From the NCBI RefSeq assembly GCF_013376005.1, contig NZ_JABMJK010000001.1, positions 1 to 64,000 on the forward strand: a DNA stretch of 64,000 nt. Reading direction: 5' to 3'. Both the position numbers and the translations under genes were made by a program. Numbering within the stretch: position 1 is the first letter of the stretch; each line of letters opens with the position of its first letter. Origin of the DNA: Duganella sp. SG902 (GTDB lineage Bacteria; Pseudomonadota; Gammaproteobacteria; Burkholderiales; Burkholderiaceae_D). The notes below the pieces were generated by a model. The model worked only from the letters and a program-made list of their open reading frames with translations. It did not search any database and was not told the origin of the DNA. Of the stretch, positions 52,860-64,000 are shown in pieces.

Positions 52860-52869
52860 GGTACGAACC
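52860..52869 (+). promoter_or_regulatory. GntR-like half-degenerate site before gntR
   Basis: GGTACGAACC differs from the palindrome GGTACGTACC at one base and lies 4 bases upstream of a TATAAT box (52874-52879). It could give autoregulation of gntR. No good -35 is present. Confidence 0.5.
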
Positions 52870-52949
52870 AAGCTATAATTTCCATAGCCGCGCGGCACAC
52901 CGTGATAGGATGTCGCGCAACCAAACACCGTCATATACAGGTGAACAGC

Positions 52950-53696
52950 ATGACCGCCTTTACAAATTCTTCCCCTATTTATCGCCAGCTGGCGGACATG
53001 TTGCGCCAGCAGATCGAATCCGGCCACATCGCCCCCAACGACGCCATCCCGGCCGAACGCGACCTGGCCGCCTCGTATGAAGTGAGCCGCGACACCGTCC
53101 GCAAGGCCATCAAACTGCTGGAAGAACAAGGGGTGCTGTACAGCGACCATGGTCGCGGCACGTTCGCCGCGCCGGCGGCGGTGCGCAAGATGTCGCGCTT
53201 CCTCGACAGCTTCACCGAGGACACCATCAAGCGCGGCGGCGTGCCGGGCCAAAAGATCCTGGTGATGGAACAAGTCATTCCCAGCATGGCCATCGCCAGC
53301 CTGCTCAACATCGACAGCGAGACGCCCATCCTGCACCTGAAACGCCTGCGCCTGATGGACGGCGCGCCGATCGGCATCCAGGATTCGCATGTCAGGCTGC
53401 CGCCCGGCGAGCAACTGACGCGCAAGGAACTGGAACGTACCGGTTCGCTGTACCGGCTGCTGGTGGAGAAATTCGGCATCGAGCCGTCGGAAAGCCTTGA
53501 GAGCATCGGCGCCATACCGGCCGCCAGCGAGGAAGTGGAGCTGCTGAACATCCCGGCCGGGACGCCGATACTGGTGTGCGAACGCATCATGCTGTCGAGC
53601 CGTCGCGAACCGGTCGAATACTGCGAGATGAAATACCTGCCGTCCTACCGCTACAAGACGCGCATCAGCAAATGGAGCATCGGCCAGCCGGCGTGA
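52950..53696 (+). CDS. GntR-family regulator, HutC subfamily
   Basis: The 248-residue protein has an N-terminal GntR winged helix (about 8-75, PIYRQLADMLRQQI, ERDLAASYEVSRDTVRKAIKLLEEQG) and a UTRA ligand-binding domain (about 95-240, with LHLKRLRLMDGAPI). HutC-type regulators usually repress until a sugar phosphate or related ligand binds. Palindromes of the matching form sit in the promoters of the neighbouring operons. The ATG at 52950 has an AGGTGA site; 51 upstream in-frame codons cross the promoter and are rejected. Confidence 0.92.
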   Translation: MTAFTNSSPIYRQLADMLRQQIESGHIAPNDAIPAERDLAASYEVSRDTVRKAIKLLEEQGVLYSDHGRGTFAAPAAVRKMSRFLDSFTEDTIKRGGVPGQKILVMEQVIPSMAIASLLNIDSETPILHLKRLRLMDGAPIGIQDSHVRLPPGEQLTRKELERTGSLYRLLVEKFGIEPSESLESIGAIPAASEEVELLNIPAGTPILVCERIMLSSRREPVEYCEMKYLPSYRYKTRISKWSIGQPA

Positions 53697-53702
53697 CGCC
53701 AC

Positions 53703-54641
53703 TTATCTGCACGCCGACTCGATCAGCAGCTCCAGTTGCGCCGTGTCCCCGCAAAACTGACGTATGCCCTCGGACAGCTTGAGCCGCGCCATGGCGTCGC
53801 CGTTGAGCATGAGACGGAACGACTCCTCGTCCACCGGCCTGCGGGCGATGCGGTCCGTACCGGCCGCACCGCGATCAAGCTTGCGTGTCAACGGCGCGTC
53901 GGAATCGTGCAATTGACGCAGCAGGCCCGGACTCACCGTCAGCAAATCGCATCCCGCCAGCGCGGCGATTTGCTCGGTGCTGCGGAAGCTGGCCGCCATG
54001 ATTTCGGTACGGAACCCGTGCGTGACGTAGTAATCGAAGATGCGGCGCACCGACAATACGCCGGGATCGTCATCGGCGGCGTAGGTCTGGCCGGTGTGCT
54101 GCCGGTACCAGTCGGTGATACGGCCGACGAACGGCGAAATCAGCCTCACCCCGGCCTCGGCGCAGGCGGCCGCCTGCGGCAGGCCAAACACCAGCGTCAT
54201 ATTGCAATGGATGCCCTCGCGCTCCAGTATCTCGGCGGCGCGTATGCCTTCCCAGGTCGCGGCGATCTTGATCAGCACCCGTTCGCGCCCGATGCCGGCC
54301 GCCTCGTACAGGGCGATCAGGGCGTGGCCCTTGGCCACCGTGGCGGCGGTGTCGAACGAGAGGCGCGCATCCACCTCGGTGGACACCCGCCCGGATACGA
54401 TGCCCAGGATCTCGGCGCCGAAAGCCACCAGCAAATGATCCGCCAGCACGGCACTGGCCAGGCCCGGATGCTGGCCCACCACCCGTTCCAGCAAGGGCCG
54501 GTAGGCGGTCGCCTGCGCAGCCTTGAGTATCAGCGACGGATTGGTGGTCGCGTCGCGCGGGGCATATTCCCGCATCGACAGGAAGTCGCCGGTATCGGCG
54601 ACCACCACGCTGTGTTGTTTAAGCTGGTCGAGCTGATTCAT
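53703..54641 (-). CDS. tal: Transaldolase
   Basis: The 312-residue TIM barrel has the Schiff-base Lys125 ([11 protein letters not shown]) and Asp18 (VVADTGDF), and [13 protein letters not shown] as in TalB. It moves a dihydroxyacetone unit between pentose-phosphate sugars, so it can carry ribose-derived carbon into glycolysis. It is the third gene of the operon headed by the second TonB receptor and converges with gntR, 6 bases apart. Confidence 0.93.
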   Translation of the reverse strand: MNQLDQLKQHSVVVADTGDFLSMREYAPRDATTNPSLILKAAQATAYRPLLERVVGQHPGLASAVLADHLLVAFGAEILGIVSGRVSTEVDARLSFDTAATVAKGHALIALYEAAGIGRERVLIKIAATWEGIRAAEILEREGIHCNMTLVFGLPQAAACAEAGVRLISPFVGRITDWYRQHTGQTYAADDDPGVLSVRRIFDYYVTHGFRTEIMAASFRSTEQIAALAGCDLLTVSPGLLRQLHDSDAPLTRKLDRGAAGTDRIARRPVDEESFRLMLNGDAMARLKLSEGIRQFCGDTAQLELLIESACR

Positions 54642-54654
54642 GCTGTTTTTCCCT

Positions 54655-57941
<3,287 letters not shown>

Positions 57942-57992
57942 ACCCACCCCTCGTTGTCGTCAAATTGATCGTCGTGTTCACCACCTGAGAAA

Positions 57993-58021
57993 ACTATATA
58001 TTGGTACGTACCATTTTTCAA
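57993..58021 (-). promoter_or_regulatory. Promoter of the second TonB operon with GntR operator
   Basis: On the minus strand TTGAAA (58016-58021) and TATAGT (57993-57998) are spaced by 17 bases. The perfect 12-base palindrome TGGTACGTACCA (58002-58013) lies in the spacer, as in the first TonB promoter. Confidence 0.75.
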
Positions 58022-58059
58022 CTAGTTTGTTTGAAGTTGATATTTTTAAGTACAAACGG

Positions 58060-58097
58060 TTGATTTCCGTGGTTTTGAAAATATAATGGTACGTACC
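58060..58097 (+). promoter_or_regulatory. Promoter of the TrpF-like gene with GntR operator
   Basis: TTGATT (58060-58065) and TATAAT (58082-58087) are 16 bases apart. The palindrome GGTACGTACC (58088-58097) follows the -10 box directly and would cover the transcription start. Confidence 0.72.
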
Positions 58098-58117
58098 TTT
58101 ACTTAACGAAAACCACC

Positions 58118-58771
58118 ATGATGACACTTTCACCCCCACCATTCTTTGTCACCTTCACCGGCGTCGACGACAGCACCCTGCTGCCTGGCATGCTGGCGCT
58201 GTCCGCGCGCTATCCTGTTGAATGGGGCGTGTTGCTGGATGCGGCGCAAGAGGGAGCGCCGCTGTTTCCGCTGGAGGCGGCGCGCAGGGCATTTCAGGGA
58301 GCGCCATTGCGGCTGTCCGCGCACATTTGCGGCGCGGCGGCGCGGGCCATCGTGGAAGGCCGCGATCCCGGCCTGAATTTAAGCGGCTATGGACGCATCC
58401 AGGTGAACCACAGCCGGTCGGGCAGCAGCGAGCGCGAAATCCGCAACAGCCAATTGTTCGCCGCCCGCAGCGGGGTGCGCGCGGCGCTGCAGTGTCAGGG
58501 GGAGTTTCCGGATGATGTCAGGGTGGACTGGCTGTACGACGTTTCGTTCGGCACCGGCCAGCAGCCCGGCGCATGGCCGGCGATCGGGGCGAGCCAGGCG
58601 TTTTGCGGCTATTCAGGCGGCCTGAATCCGGACAACGTGGCCAGTGTGCTGGCGCGCCTGCCGCTGACGGCAAACACCGCGTACTGGATCGACATGGAAT
58701 CCGGCGTCCGCACCGGGAACCGCTTCGATCTGGACAAATGCGAAGCGGTGTGCAGGGCGGTCTTCGGCTAA
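58118..58771 (+). CDS. TrpF-like TIM-barrel protein of unknown function
   Basis: The 217-residue protein shows TrpF (phosphoribosylanthranilate isomerase) traits: Asp141 before a glycine-rich loop (YDVSFGTGQQP), GGLNPDNV (167-174) and DMESGVR (192-198), the phosphate-binding strands. The catalytic Cys near the N-terminus of TrpF is absent (FVTFTGVDD). It is much unlike a housekeeping TrpF and stands under a GntR operator in the riboside locus. It may isomerise or cleave a ribosyl or ribosyl-phosphate compound. No ribosome site is obvious before the double ATG at 58118. Confidence 0.7.
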   Translation: MMTLSPPPFFVTFTGVDDSTLLPGMLALSARYPVEWGVLLDAAQEGAPLFPLEAARRAFQGAPLRLSAHICGAAARAIVEGRDPGLNLSGYGRIQVNHSRSGSSEREIRNSQLFAARSGVRAALQCQGEFPDDVRVDWLYDVSFGTGQQPGAWPAIGASQAFCGYSGGLNPDNVASVLARLPLTANTAYWIDMESGVRTGNRFDLDKCEAVCRAVFG

Positions 58772-58781
58772 GGTTCGCCGC

Positions 58782-60287
58782 TTACTGGAACGCCACCTCG
58801 GTAAAGCTGCGCAGTTTGCGCGAGTGCAGCTTGTCCACGCCGAGGGCGCGCAGCAGTTCCACCGCGCGGATGCCGATGCGCAGGTGCTGGTCGACGCGGT
58901 CGCGGTAGAACTGGTTGGCCATGCCCGGCAGCTTGATCTCACCGTGCATTGGTTTGTCGCTTACGCACAACAGCGTGCCGTAGGGGACGCGGAAACGGAA
59001 GCCATTGGCGGCGATGGTCGCGCTTTCCATGTCCAGCGCGATCGCCCTGCTCTGACTGAAGCGGCGCTCGGGCGTCCGCTGCGGCATCAGCTCCCAGTTG
59101 CGGTTGTCGGTGCTGGCCACGGTCCCGGTGCGCATCACGCGCTTGAGGTCATGCCCGGTGAGCTGCGTGACCTCGGCCACCGCCGCCTCGATCGCCACCT
59201 GCACCTCCGCCAGCGGTGGGATCGGCACCCACAACGGCAGATCCTCGTCCAGCACATGGTCCTCGCGCACGTAGCCGTGGGCCAGCACGTAGTCGCCCAG
59301 TTCCTGCGTGTTGCGCAAGCCGGCGCAGTGGCCCAGCATCAGCCAGGCGTGCGGGCGCAGCACGGCAATGTGGTCGGTGATGGTCTTGGCGTTGGCCGGG
59401 CCGACGCCGATGTTCACCATCGAGATGCCGGTGCCATCGGCGCGGATCAGGTGATAGCCCGGCATCTGCGGCATGCGCGGTGGCGCGGCGCCCAGCGCGT
59501 CGCCCGGCTGCACCGCCTGGCCCACGCGGCGCGTGACCAGGTTGCCCGGCTCCACAAAGGCGATGTAGTCGTCGTCCGGCGCGTCGGATGGACGCGCCAT
59601 CAGCTCATGCCCCAGCTGGATAAATTCGTCGATGTAGAACTGGTAGTTGGTGAACAGGACGAACTTCTGGAAATGCTCGCACGAGGTGCCGGTGTAGTGG
59701 CGCAGGCGTTGCAGCGAGTAGTCCACGCGCGGCGCGGTGAACAGCGACAGCGGCTGCGCCTCGCCCGGCGGTGGCTCATGGGTGCCGTTGGCGATGCCAT
59801 CGTCCATGGCGGCCAGGTTGGGCAGGTCGAACACGTCGCGCATCAGCAGGCGGCGCTCGGCCGTCATGCTGCCCTCGATATGCTCATGCTCGGCGAACGA
59901 AAAGTGGATCGGAATCGGCTGCGAACTGGTGCCAACCTCGATCTTGACGTGGTGGCTGCCGTGGTTCTTCAGCAGCAGCTTGAATTGCTGCAGATAGTAG
60001 CGCGCGAACAGGTCCGGCCGCGTCAGCGTGGTTTCGTAGGTGCCGGGACCGGCCACAAAGCCGAACGCCAGGCGCGAGTCGGCGCGCGCCACCGTGTCGG
60101 TATGGACGCGAACGAACGGATAGCAGGCGCGCACATGGTCGCCAACGTTTTCGCCGGCCACGAAGCGCCGCATGGCGTCGCGCAGGAAGGCGATGTTGGT
60201 GTCGTAGATGGCCAGTACCTGATCGTAGGCCGCCTGGGCGTCGTCAAACTGCATCGGGGCGATGAATGGGCGATGATTCGTAGACAT
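58782..60287 (-). CDS. amn: AMP nucleosidase
   Basis: The 501-residue protein has the N-terminal AMP nucleosidase domain and a C-terminal phosphorylase-like domain with MVNIGVGPANAKTITDHIA, LGHCAGLR and IALDMESATIAANGFRFRVPYG. It splits AMP to adenine and ribose 5-phosphate. It converges with the TrpF-like gene, with no GntR site in its own promoter, so it may be regulated separately while sharing the purine theme. Confidence 0.95.
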   Translation of the reverse strand: MSTNHRPFIAPMQFDDAQAAYDQVLAIYDTNIAFLRDAMRRFVAGENVGDHVRACYPFVRVHTDTVARADSRLAFGFVAGPGTYETTLTRPDLFARYYLQQFKLLLKNHGSHHVKIEVGTSSQPIPIHFSFAEHEHIEGSMTAERRLLMRDVFDLPNLAAMDDGIANGTHEPPPGEAQPLSLFTAPRVDYSLQRLRHYTGTSCEHFQKFVLFTNYQFYIDEFIQLGHELMARPSDAPDDDYIAFVEPGNLVTRRVGQAVQPGDALGAAPPRMPQMPGYHLIRADGTGISMVNIGVGPANAKTITDHIAVLRPHAWLMLGHCAGLRNTQELGDYVLAHGYVREDHVLDEDLPLWVPIPPLAEVQVAIEAAVAEVTQLTGHDLKRVMRTGTVASTDNRNWELMPQRTPERRFSQSRAIALDMESATIAANGFRFRVPYGTLLCVSDKPMHGEIKLPGMANQFYRDRVDQHLRIGIRAVELLRALGVDKLHSRKLRSFTEVAFQ

Positions 60288-60414
60288 GCGGCTCCTTCGG
60301 TTTTCTGCTCGTATTTCCTATTGTAAAGGCTGTAAGCAGAACTTGCATTCCTCCTCTATGGGAACCGTTTCGCGTACCGTACAATGGCAGCCTGAATATG
60401 AATAAAGTACCCGC

Positions 60415-63400
60415 ATGACTCACGCCGTAATATCGCCCCATCCCGACGTTCTTTTTGGCCCGGCGCAGGACAGCCTGCTGCGCGAGGAAATCCTCGCGGA
60501 CCTGCTGGAAGCCAGCGCCGCGCGCCATCCGCGGCGGGTGGCGCTGATTTTCGGCGAGCGGCAGCTGACCTACGGCGAGCTCGATGCGCAGGCCGACCTG
60601 GTGGCGGCGCGGCTGATCGCGGCCGGCGTGCGGCCGGGCCAGATTGTGGGCCTGTGGCTGCCGCGCGGGATCGAGCTGCTGGTGTTGCAGGCGGGGATCG
60701 CCAAGGCCGGCGCCGCCTGGCTGCCGGTGGACGAGGATACCCCGGTCGAACGCCTGCAGGTTTGCCTGGACGATGCCGCCGGCGCCGGCGTGCTGACCTG
60801 CGCCGCCTTCGCGCCGCGCCTCGCCGGCGTCGCCGCCTCCGGCCGCGCCGTGTGGACCGCCGAAGCGCTGCTGGCGACGCCCGCGCCCGGCGAAACGCTG
60901 GCCCGGCGCGGCGCCGTGTCGCCGGACGTGCCGGCGTACGTGATCTACACCTCCGGCTCCACCGGCAAGCCCAAAGGGATCCTCATCACCCAGCGCAGCA
61001 TCTGCCACTTCCTGCGCAGCGAGAACGAGGTGCTGGGCGTGGCCGGCGGCGACAAGGTTTACCAAGGCTTCTCGGTGGCCTTCGACATGTCGTTCGAGGA
61101 GATCTGGATTTCCTACCTGGTCGGCGCCACCCTGTGGATCGGTCCCAAAGAGATCAGCGGCGACCCGGAGACCCTGCCGCGCATGCTGGAGCAAAACGGC
61201 GTCACCGTGCTGCACGCCGTGCCGACGCTGCTGGCGCTGTTCAACCAGGAGGTGCCGAGCCTGCGCCTGATTAACCTGGGCGGCGAGGCCTGCCCGGAAT
61301 CGCTGGTGCAGCGCTGGTCGCGCGACGGCCGCGCGATGTTCAACACTTACGGCCCGACCGAGGCCACCGTCTCCGCCAGCCTGGCGCGCCTGCGTCCGGG
61401 CCACCCGGTGACCATCGGCCGCCCGCTGCCCAACTACGGCCTGCTGGTCATCGACGCGAATGTCGAACAGGGACTGCGCCTGCTTGCGCATGGCGAAGTC
61501 GGCGAATTGTGCATCACCGGCCCCGGTCTGGCCGCCGGTTACCTGGGCCGCCCGGACCTCACCGCCGAGAAGTTCCTGCCCAATCCATGGTCCAGCGGCC
61601 CGCACGACGCGCGCCTGTACCGCACCGGCGACCTGGCCCGCATCGGCCCTGACGGCGAAGTCACGTGCCTCGGCCGCGCCGACGATCAGGTCAAGATCCG
61701 CGGCTTCCGCGTGGAACTGGGCGAGATCGAAGCCCTGCTGGCCCAGCAAGCGGGCGTCGGCACCGTCGCCGTCCTGCTGCGCAAGGATGATGGCATCGAC
61801 CAGTTGGTGGCCTACATCGTACCGGAAGGCGGCGCGGCGCCAGACTCCCGCGCGCTGCGCACCGCGCTGGCGGCCAAGCTGCCGCCCTACATGGTCCCCG
61901 GCCGCTATGAGATGCTGGACGCCATGCCGCGCCTGACCTCCGGCAAAATCGACCGCAAGGCACTGAAAGCCATGCCACTGAGCGCGCCGCAAGCCGGCGG
62001 CGCCGAAGACTCCGACCTGCCCGAGACGCCGGCCGAAGCAGCCGTCTTCGCGGCCCTGGCCGCCCTCTTCCCCGGCCAGCCGATCCTGCGCAACGCCGAC
62101 TTCTTCACCGATCTTGGCGGCCACTCCTTCTTCGCCGCCCGACTGGCATCGTCGTTGCGCGCCGATCCGCGCTACGCCCACGTCACCGTGCGTGACATCT
62201 ACCAGCAGCGCCAGATCGGCAAGATCGCATTGGCGCTGGCCGACGCCCCCAACGCCGGCGCGCAAGAACAGGACTGGACGCCACCATCCACGCTGAAACG
62301 CTGGATCTGCGGCATCGCCCAAGCCGCCGCCATGCCGCCGCTGGTCACCCTGCGCATGGCGCAATGGCTCGCGCCCTTCTTCACCTATCACTTCTTCACC
62401 GGCGATCCCGGCGACTCGGTGGCGCGCGCCATGGCCGCCTCGGTCGGCGTGTTCCTGCTGGCGACCATCGGTGAATTCGCCATCGCCATCGGCGGAAAAT
62501 GGCTGATCGCCGGCCGCCTGAAGGCTGGCGTCTATCCGTTGTGGGGCCTGACCTACTACCGCTGGTGGCTGGCCGACCGGCTGGTGGAGGCAGCTCCGGC
62601 GTACCTGCTGAGCGGCTCCTCGCTCAACGCATGGTGGCTGCGCGCGCTCGGCGCCACCATCGGCAAGGAAGTCACCATCGGTTCCATGACCCTGCGCGCG
62701 CCGGACCTGCTTCGCATCGGCGACCAGGTCAGCATCGGCAACGCCGTCAATTTCGAGAACGCCCGCGTCGAACGTGGGCAACTGCACCTCGGCCAGATCA
62801 CGCTGGAAAACGACGCCTGCGTCAGCTCCTTCGCCATCATGGAAGGCAATACGCGCATCGAGGCGCTGGGCCATCTCGAAGGCCAGTCCGCGCTGAGCGA
62901 CGGCGGCGTGGTGCCGGCCGGCCGCGTCTGGGCCGGTTCGCCGGCGCGCGACATGGGCGCGTTTGAACCCAAGCTGCCGCCGCGCCCAACGGTCGGCAAC
63001 GCGCGCCGCGCCGGCGAGGCGCTGTTCTTCATCTTCGGCATCCTGCTGGTGGTGACGCTGTTCTTCATGCCGGTCTTCCCCAGCTTCGTGCTGATCGACT
63101 GGTTCGACGAAGCCGGCTGGCTGCCGTGGATACAGGGCGACGACATGCGCATCCGCCTGCTGCGCTACTTCCTGCTGGCCTTCCCCGCCAGCACGGTGCT
63201 GATCGTGCTGACCGCGCTGGTCTCGGCCGGGATCCGCTGGAGCGCGCTACCGCGCCTGAATCCGGGCCAGTTCCCGGTCCACGGCAATACCTACTGCGCC
63301 AAATGGCTGGTGAGCCAGATTCAGGAATCGAGCCTCAACGTCTTGCACGGCATTTACGCCACCGTGTTCGCGCCCTACTGGTATCGCCTGCTGGGCGCGA

Positions 63401-64000
63401 AAGTCGGCAAGGACGCGGAAATCTCCACCGCGCTGGGCGTGGTGCCGGACATGCTGACGCTGGGCGACGAAACCTTTATCGCGGATGCGGTCATGCTGGG
63501 CGACGAGGAAATCGACGGCGGATGGATGGTGATGAAGCCGACCGTGATCTCGCACCGCAGCTTCGTCGGCAACGGCGCCTACATCCCGGACGGCACCGTG
63601 CTGCCTGAGCATGTGCTGATCGGCGTGCATTCGCGCGCGCCGGACAACGCGCACATGAACAGCGGCGACACCTGGCTCGGCTCCCCGCCCATCAACCTGC
63701 CGGCGCGCGAGCAGACCAGCGGCTATCCTGAATGGCTGACCTTCCACCCCTCTCCGCTGCGCCGTCTGGGTCGTGGCTTGATCGAGGCGTTCCGCATCGT
63801 CGCGCCGCATGCGCTGGTGATCGCGGTCGGCTACACGCTGGTGCTGGCGGTGATGCCGGCCGCCGGCGCGGGCCGCTGGGGTGAGGTGATCTGGGACCTG
63901 GCGCTGGCCGGACTGGCCTACGGCGTGGGCAACTACGTGTTCGTGGTGCTGCTCAAGTGGCTGCTGATCGGGCGCTATCGCAAACAATCGGAGCCGATGT
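60415..64000 (+). CDS. Pls/PosA-type single-module NRPS (3' end beyond window)
   Basis: About 1195 codons are visible. The adenylation domain spans about 25-530 with YTSGSTGKPKG (178-188), NTYGPTEATVS (about 310), YRTGDLA (about 402) and SGKIDRKAL. A carrier domain follows with DLGGHS (Ser571). Then comes a membrane-associated region of about 600 residues with several hydrophobic helices and two left-handed beta-helix (hexapeptide) stretches, such as LGATIGKEVTIGS and LGAKVGKDAEIS. That order matches the Pls/PosA family, whose best-known member makes epsilon-poly-lysine. There is no condensation or thioesterase domain in the visible part. The monomer is unknown. The start at 60415 has no strong ribosome site. 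Confidence 0.92.
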   Translation, partial: MTHAVISPHPDVLFGPAQDSLLREEILADLLEASAARHPRRVALIFGERQLTYGELDAQADLVAARLIAAGVRPGQIVGLWLPRGIELLVLQAGIAKAGAAWLPVDEDTPVERLQVCLDDAAGAGVLTCAAFAPRLAGVAASGRAVWTAEALLATPAPGETLARRGAVSPDVPAYVIYTSGSTGKPKGILITQRSICHFLRSENEVLGVAGGDKVYQGFSVAFDMSFEEIWISYLVGATLWIGPKEISGDPETLPRMLEQNGVTVLHAVPTLLALFNQEVPSLRLINLGGEACPESLVQRWSRDGRAMFNTYGPTEATVSASLARLRPGHPVTIGRPLPNYGLLVIDANVEQGLRLLAHGEVGELCITGPGLAAGYLGRPDLTAEKFLPNPWSSGPHDARLYRTGDLARIGPDGEVTCLGRADDQVKIRGFRVELGEIEALLAQQAGVGTVAVLLRKDDGIDQLVAYIVPEGGAAPDSRALRTALAAKLPPYMVPGRYEMLDAMPRLTSGKIDRKALKAMPLSAPQAGGAEDSDLPETPAEAAVFAALAALFPGQPILRNADFFTDLGGHSFFAARLASSLRADPRYAHVTVRDIYQQRQIGKIALALADAPNAGAQEQDWTPPSTLKRWICGIAQAAAMPPLVTLRMAQWLAPFFTYHFFTGDPGDSVARAMAASVGVFLLATIGEFAIAIGGKWLIAGRLKAGVYPLWGLTYYRWWLADRLVEAAPAYLLSGSSLNAWWLRALGATIGKEVTIGSMTLRAPDLLRIGDQVSIGNAVNFENARVERGQLHLGQITLENDACVSSFAIMEGNTRIEALGHLEGQSALSDGGVVPAGRVWAGSPARDMGAFEPKLPPRPTVGNARRAGEALFFIFGILLVVTLFFMPVFPSFVLIDWFDEAGWLPWIQGDDMRIRLLRYFLLAFPASTVLIVLTALVSAGIRWSALPRLNPGQFPVHGNTYCAKWLVSQIQESSLNVLHGIYATVFAPYWYRLLGAKVGKDAEISTALGVVPDMLTLGDETFIADAVMLGDEEIDGGWMVMKPTVISHRSFVGNGAYIPDGTVLPEHVLIGVHSRAPDNAHMNSGDTWLGSPPINLPAREQTSGYPEWLTFHPSPLRRLGRGLIEAFRIVAPHALVIAVGYTLVLAVMPAAGAGRWGEVIWDLALAGLAYGVGNYVFVVLLKWLLIGRYRKQSEPM

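Larger units (their letters stand above)
52603..52949. promoter_or_regulatory. Divergent control region between TonB receptor and gntR
   Basis: These 347 bases have no gene. Inside are the minus-strand promoter with a GntR site (52796-52824), a second GntR-like site before gntR (52860-52869), a TATAAT box at 52874-52879 that may serve gntR, and a REP palindrome (52661-52690) flanked by the 12-base direct repeat GGTTCTGATCCT. The TonB mRNA would have a leader of about 190 bases that contains the REP hairpin. Confidence 0.65.

Noticed and set aside
52797-53696. Longer GntR protein starting at 52797
   Set aside because: The extra 51 codons span the promoter and operators, and the family normally begins at the ATG at 52950.
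60374-60385. GTACCGTAC sequence before the NRPS gene as a further GntR site
   Set aside because: It lacks the GGTAC...GTACC arms of the other sites and is a direct rather than inverted arrangement.
60244-62874. Minus-strand open frame of 876 codons opposite the NRPS
   Set aside because: The plus strand carries all adenylation motifs in order; the minus frame is compositionally biased and crosses the amn promoter.

Overview
The window is GC-rich, densely packed chromosomal DNA, most likely from a betaproteobacterium of the Oxalobacteraceae (Massilia/Duganella/Telluria type). That placement is inferred from base composition, CheV, several TonB-dependent receptors, abundant plant-polysaccharide hydrolases and palindromic REP/REPIN repeats; there is no rRNA gene to confirm it.

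Layout. (1) 1-820: the left edge holds the end of an insertion sequence that appears to have cut a TIR-like nucleotide-binding gene, which overlaps a small basic protein gene. (2) 837-13199: mixed housekeeping and signalling genes: cheV, tRNA-Gly(GCC), a CPA1 Na+/H+ antiporter, a LytS/LytTR-type two-component pair, a DUF3857/transglutaminase protein, an acyltransferase-3 protein, a penicillin acylase-family enzyme, a MarR-GNAT fusion regulator, and a GAF plus receiver-like pair. (3) 13196-40006: a roughly 27-kb arabinan/arabinose utilisation locus, all on the minus strand. It contains a LysR regulator, a TonB receptor, a GPH-family sugar transporter, four GH43 enzymes, GH51, GH97 and GH127 enzymes, a YtfQRT/YjfF-type ABC importer, an aldose epimerase and a non-phosphorylative pentose oxidation pathway (dehydrogenase, IlvD/Edd dehydratase, FAH-type 2-keto-3-deoxypentonate dehydratase, alpha-ketoglutarate semialdehyde dehydrogenase). 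AT-rich ATATC/GATAT palindromes occur before lysR, ytfQ, the dehydratase and the TonB gene and could be a shared operator. (4) 40245-58771: a purine-riboside/ADP-ribose scavenging locus. A ten-gene minus-strand operon, mostly joined by 4-base stop/start overlaps, encodes a TonB receptor, a BMP-type nucleoside ABC importer, an ADP-ribosylglycohydrolase-family enzyme, two PfkB-family sugar kinases, a nucleoside hydrolase and a phytase-like esterase. A HutC-type GntR regulator is divergent from it. A second operon has another TonB receptor, an adenine deaminase and a transaldolase, and a divergent gene encodes a TrpF-like TIM barrel. Palindromes built on GGTACGTACC lie inside or beside the promoters of all these units, so I infer one GntR regulon. 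(5) 58782-64000: AMP nucleosidase (amn) and, divergent from it, the first ~1195 codons of a Pls/PosA-type one-module NRPS cut by the window end.

How it fits together. In region 3 the envelope hydrolases release L-arabinose or short oligosaccharides, which are imported and oxidised toward alpha-ketoglutarate. In region 4, N-ribosides would cross the outer membrane by TonB receptors and the inner membrane by the BMP-type importer. They would be split to base and ribose, the ribose phosphorylated and passed through transaldolase, and adenine deaminated to hypoxanthine. The coherent GntR regulon joining an ADP-ribosylglycohydrolase, TonB receptors and a TrpF-like protein of unknown role is the best candidate here for an undescribed system.
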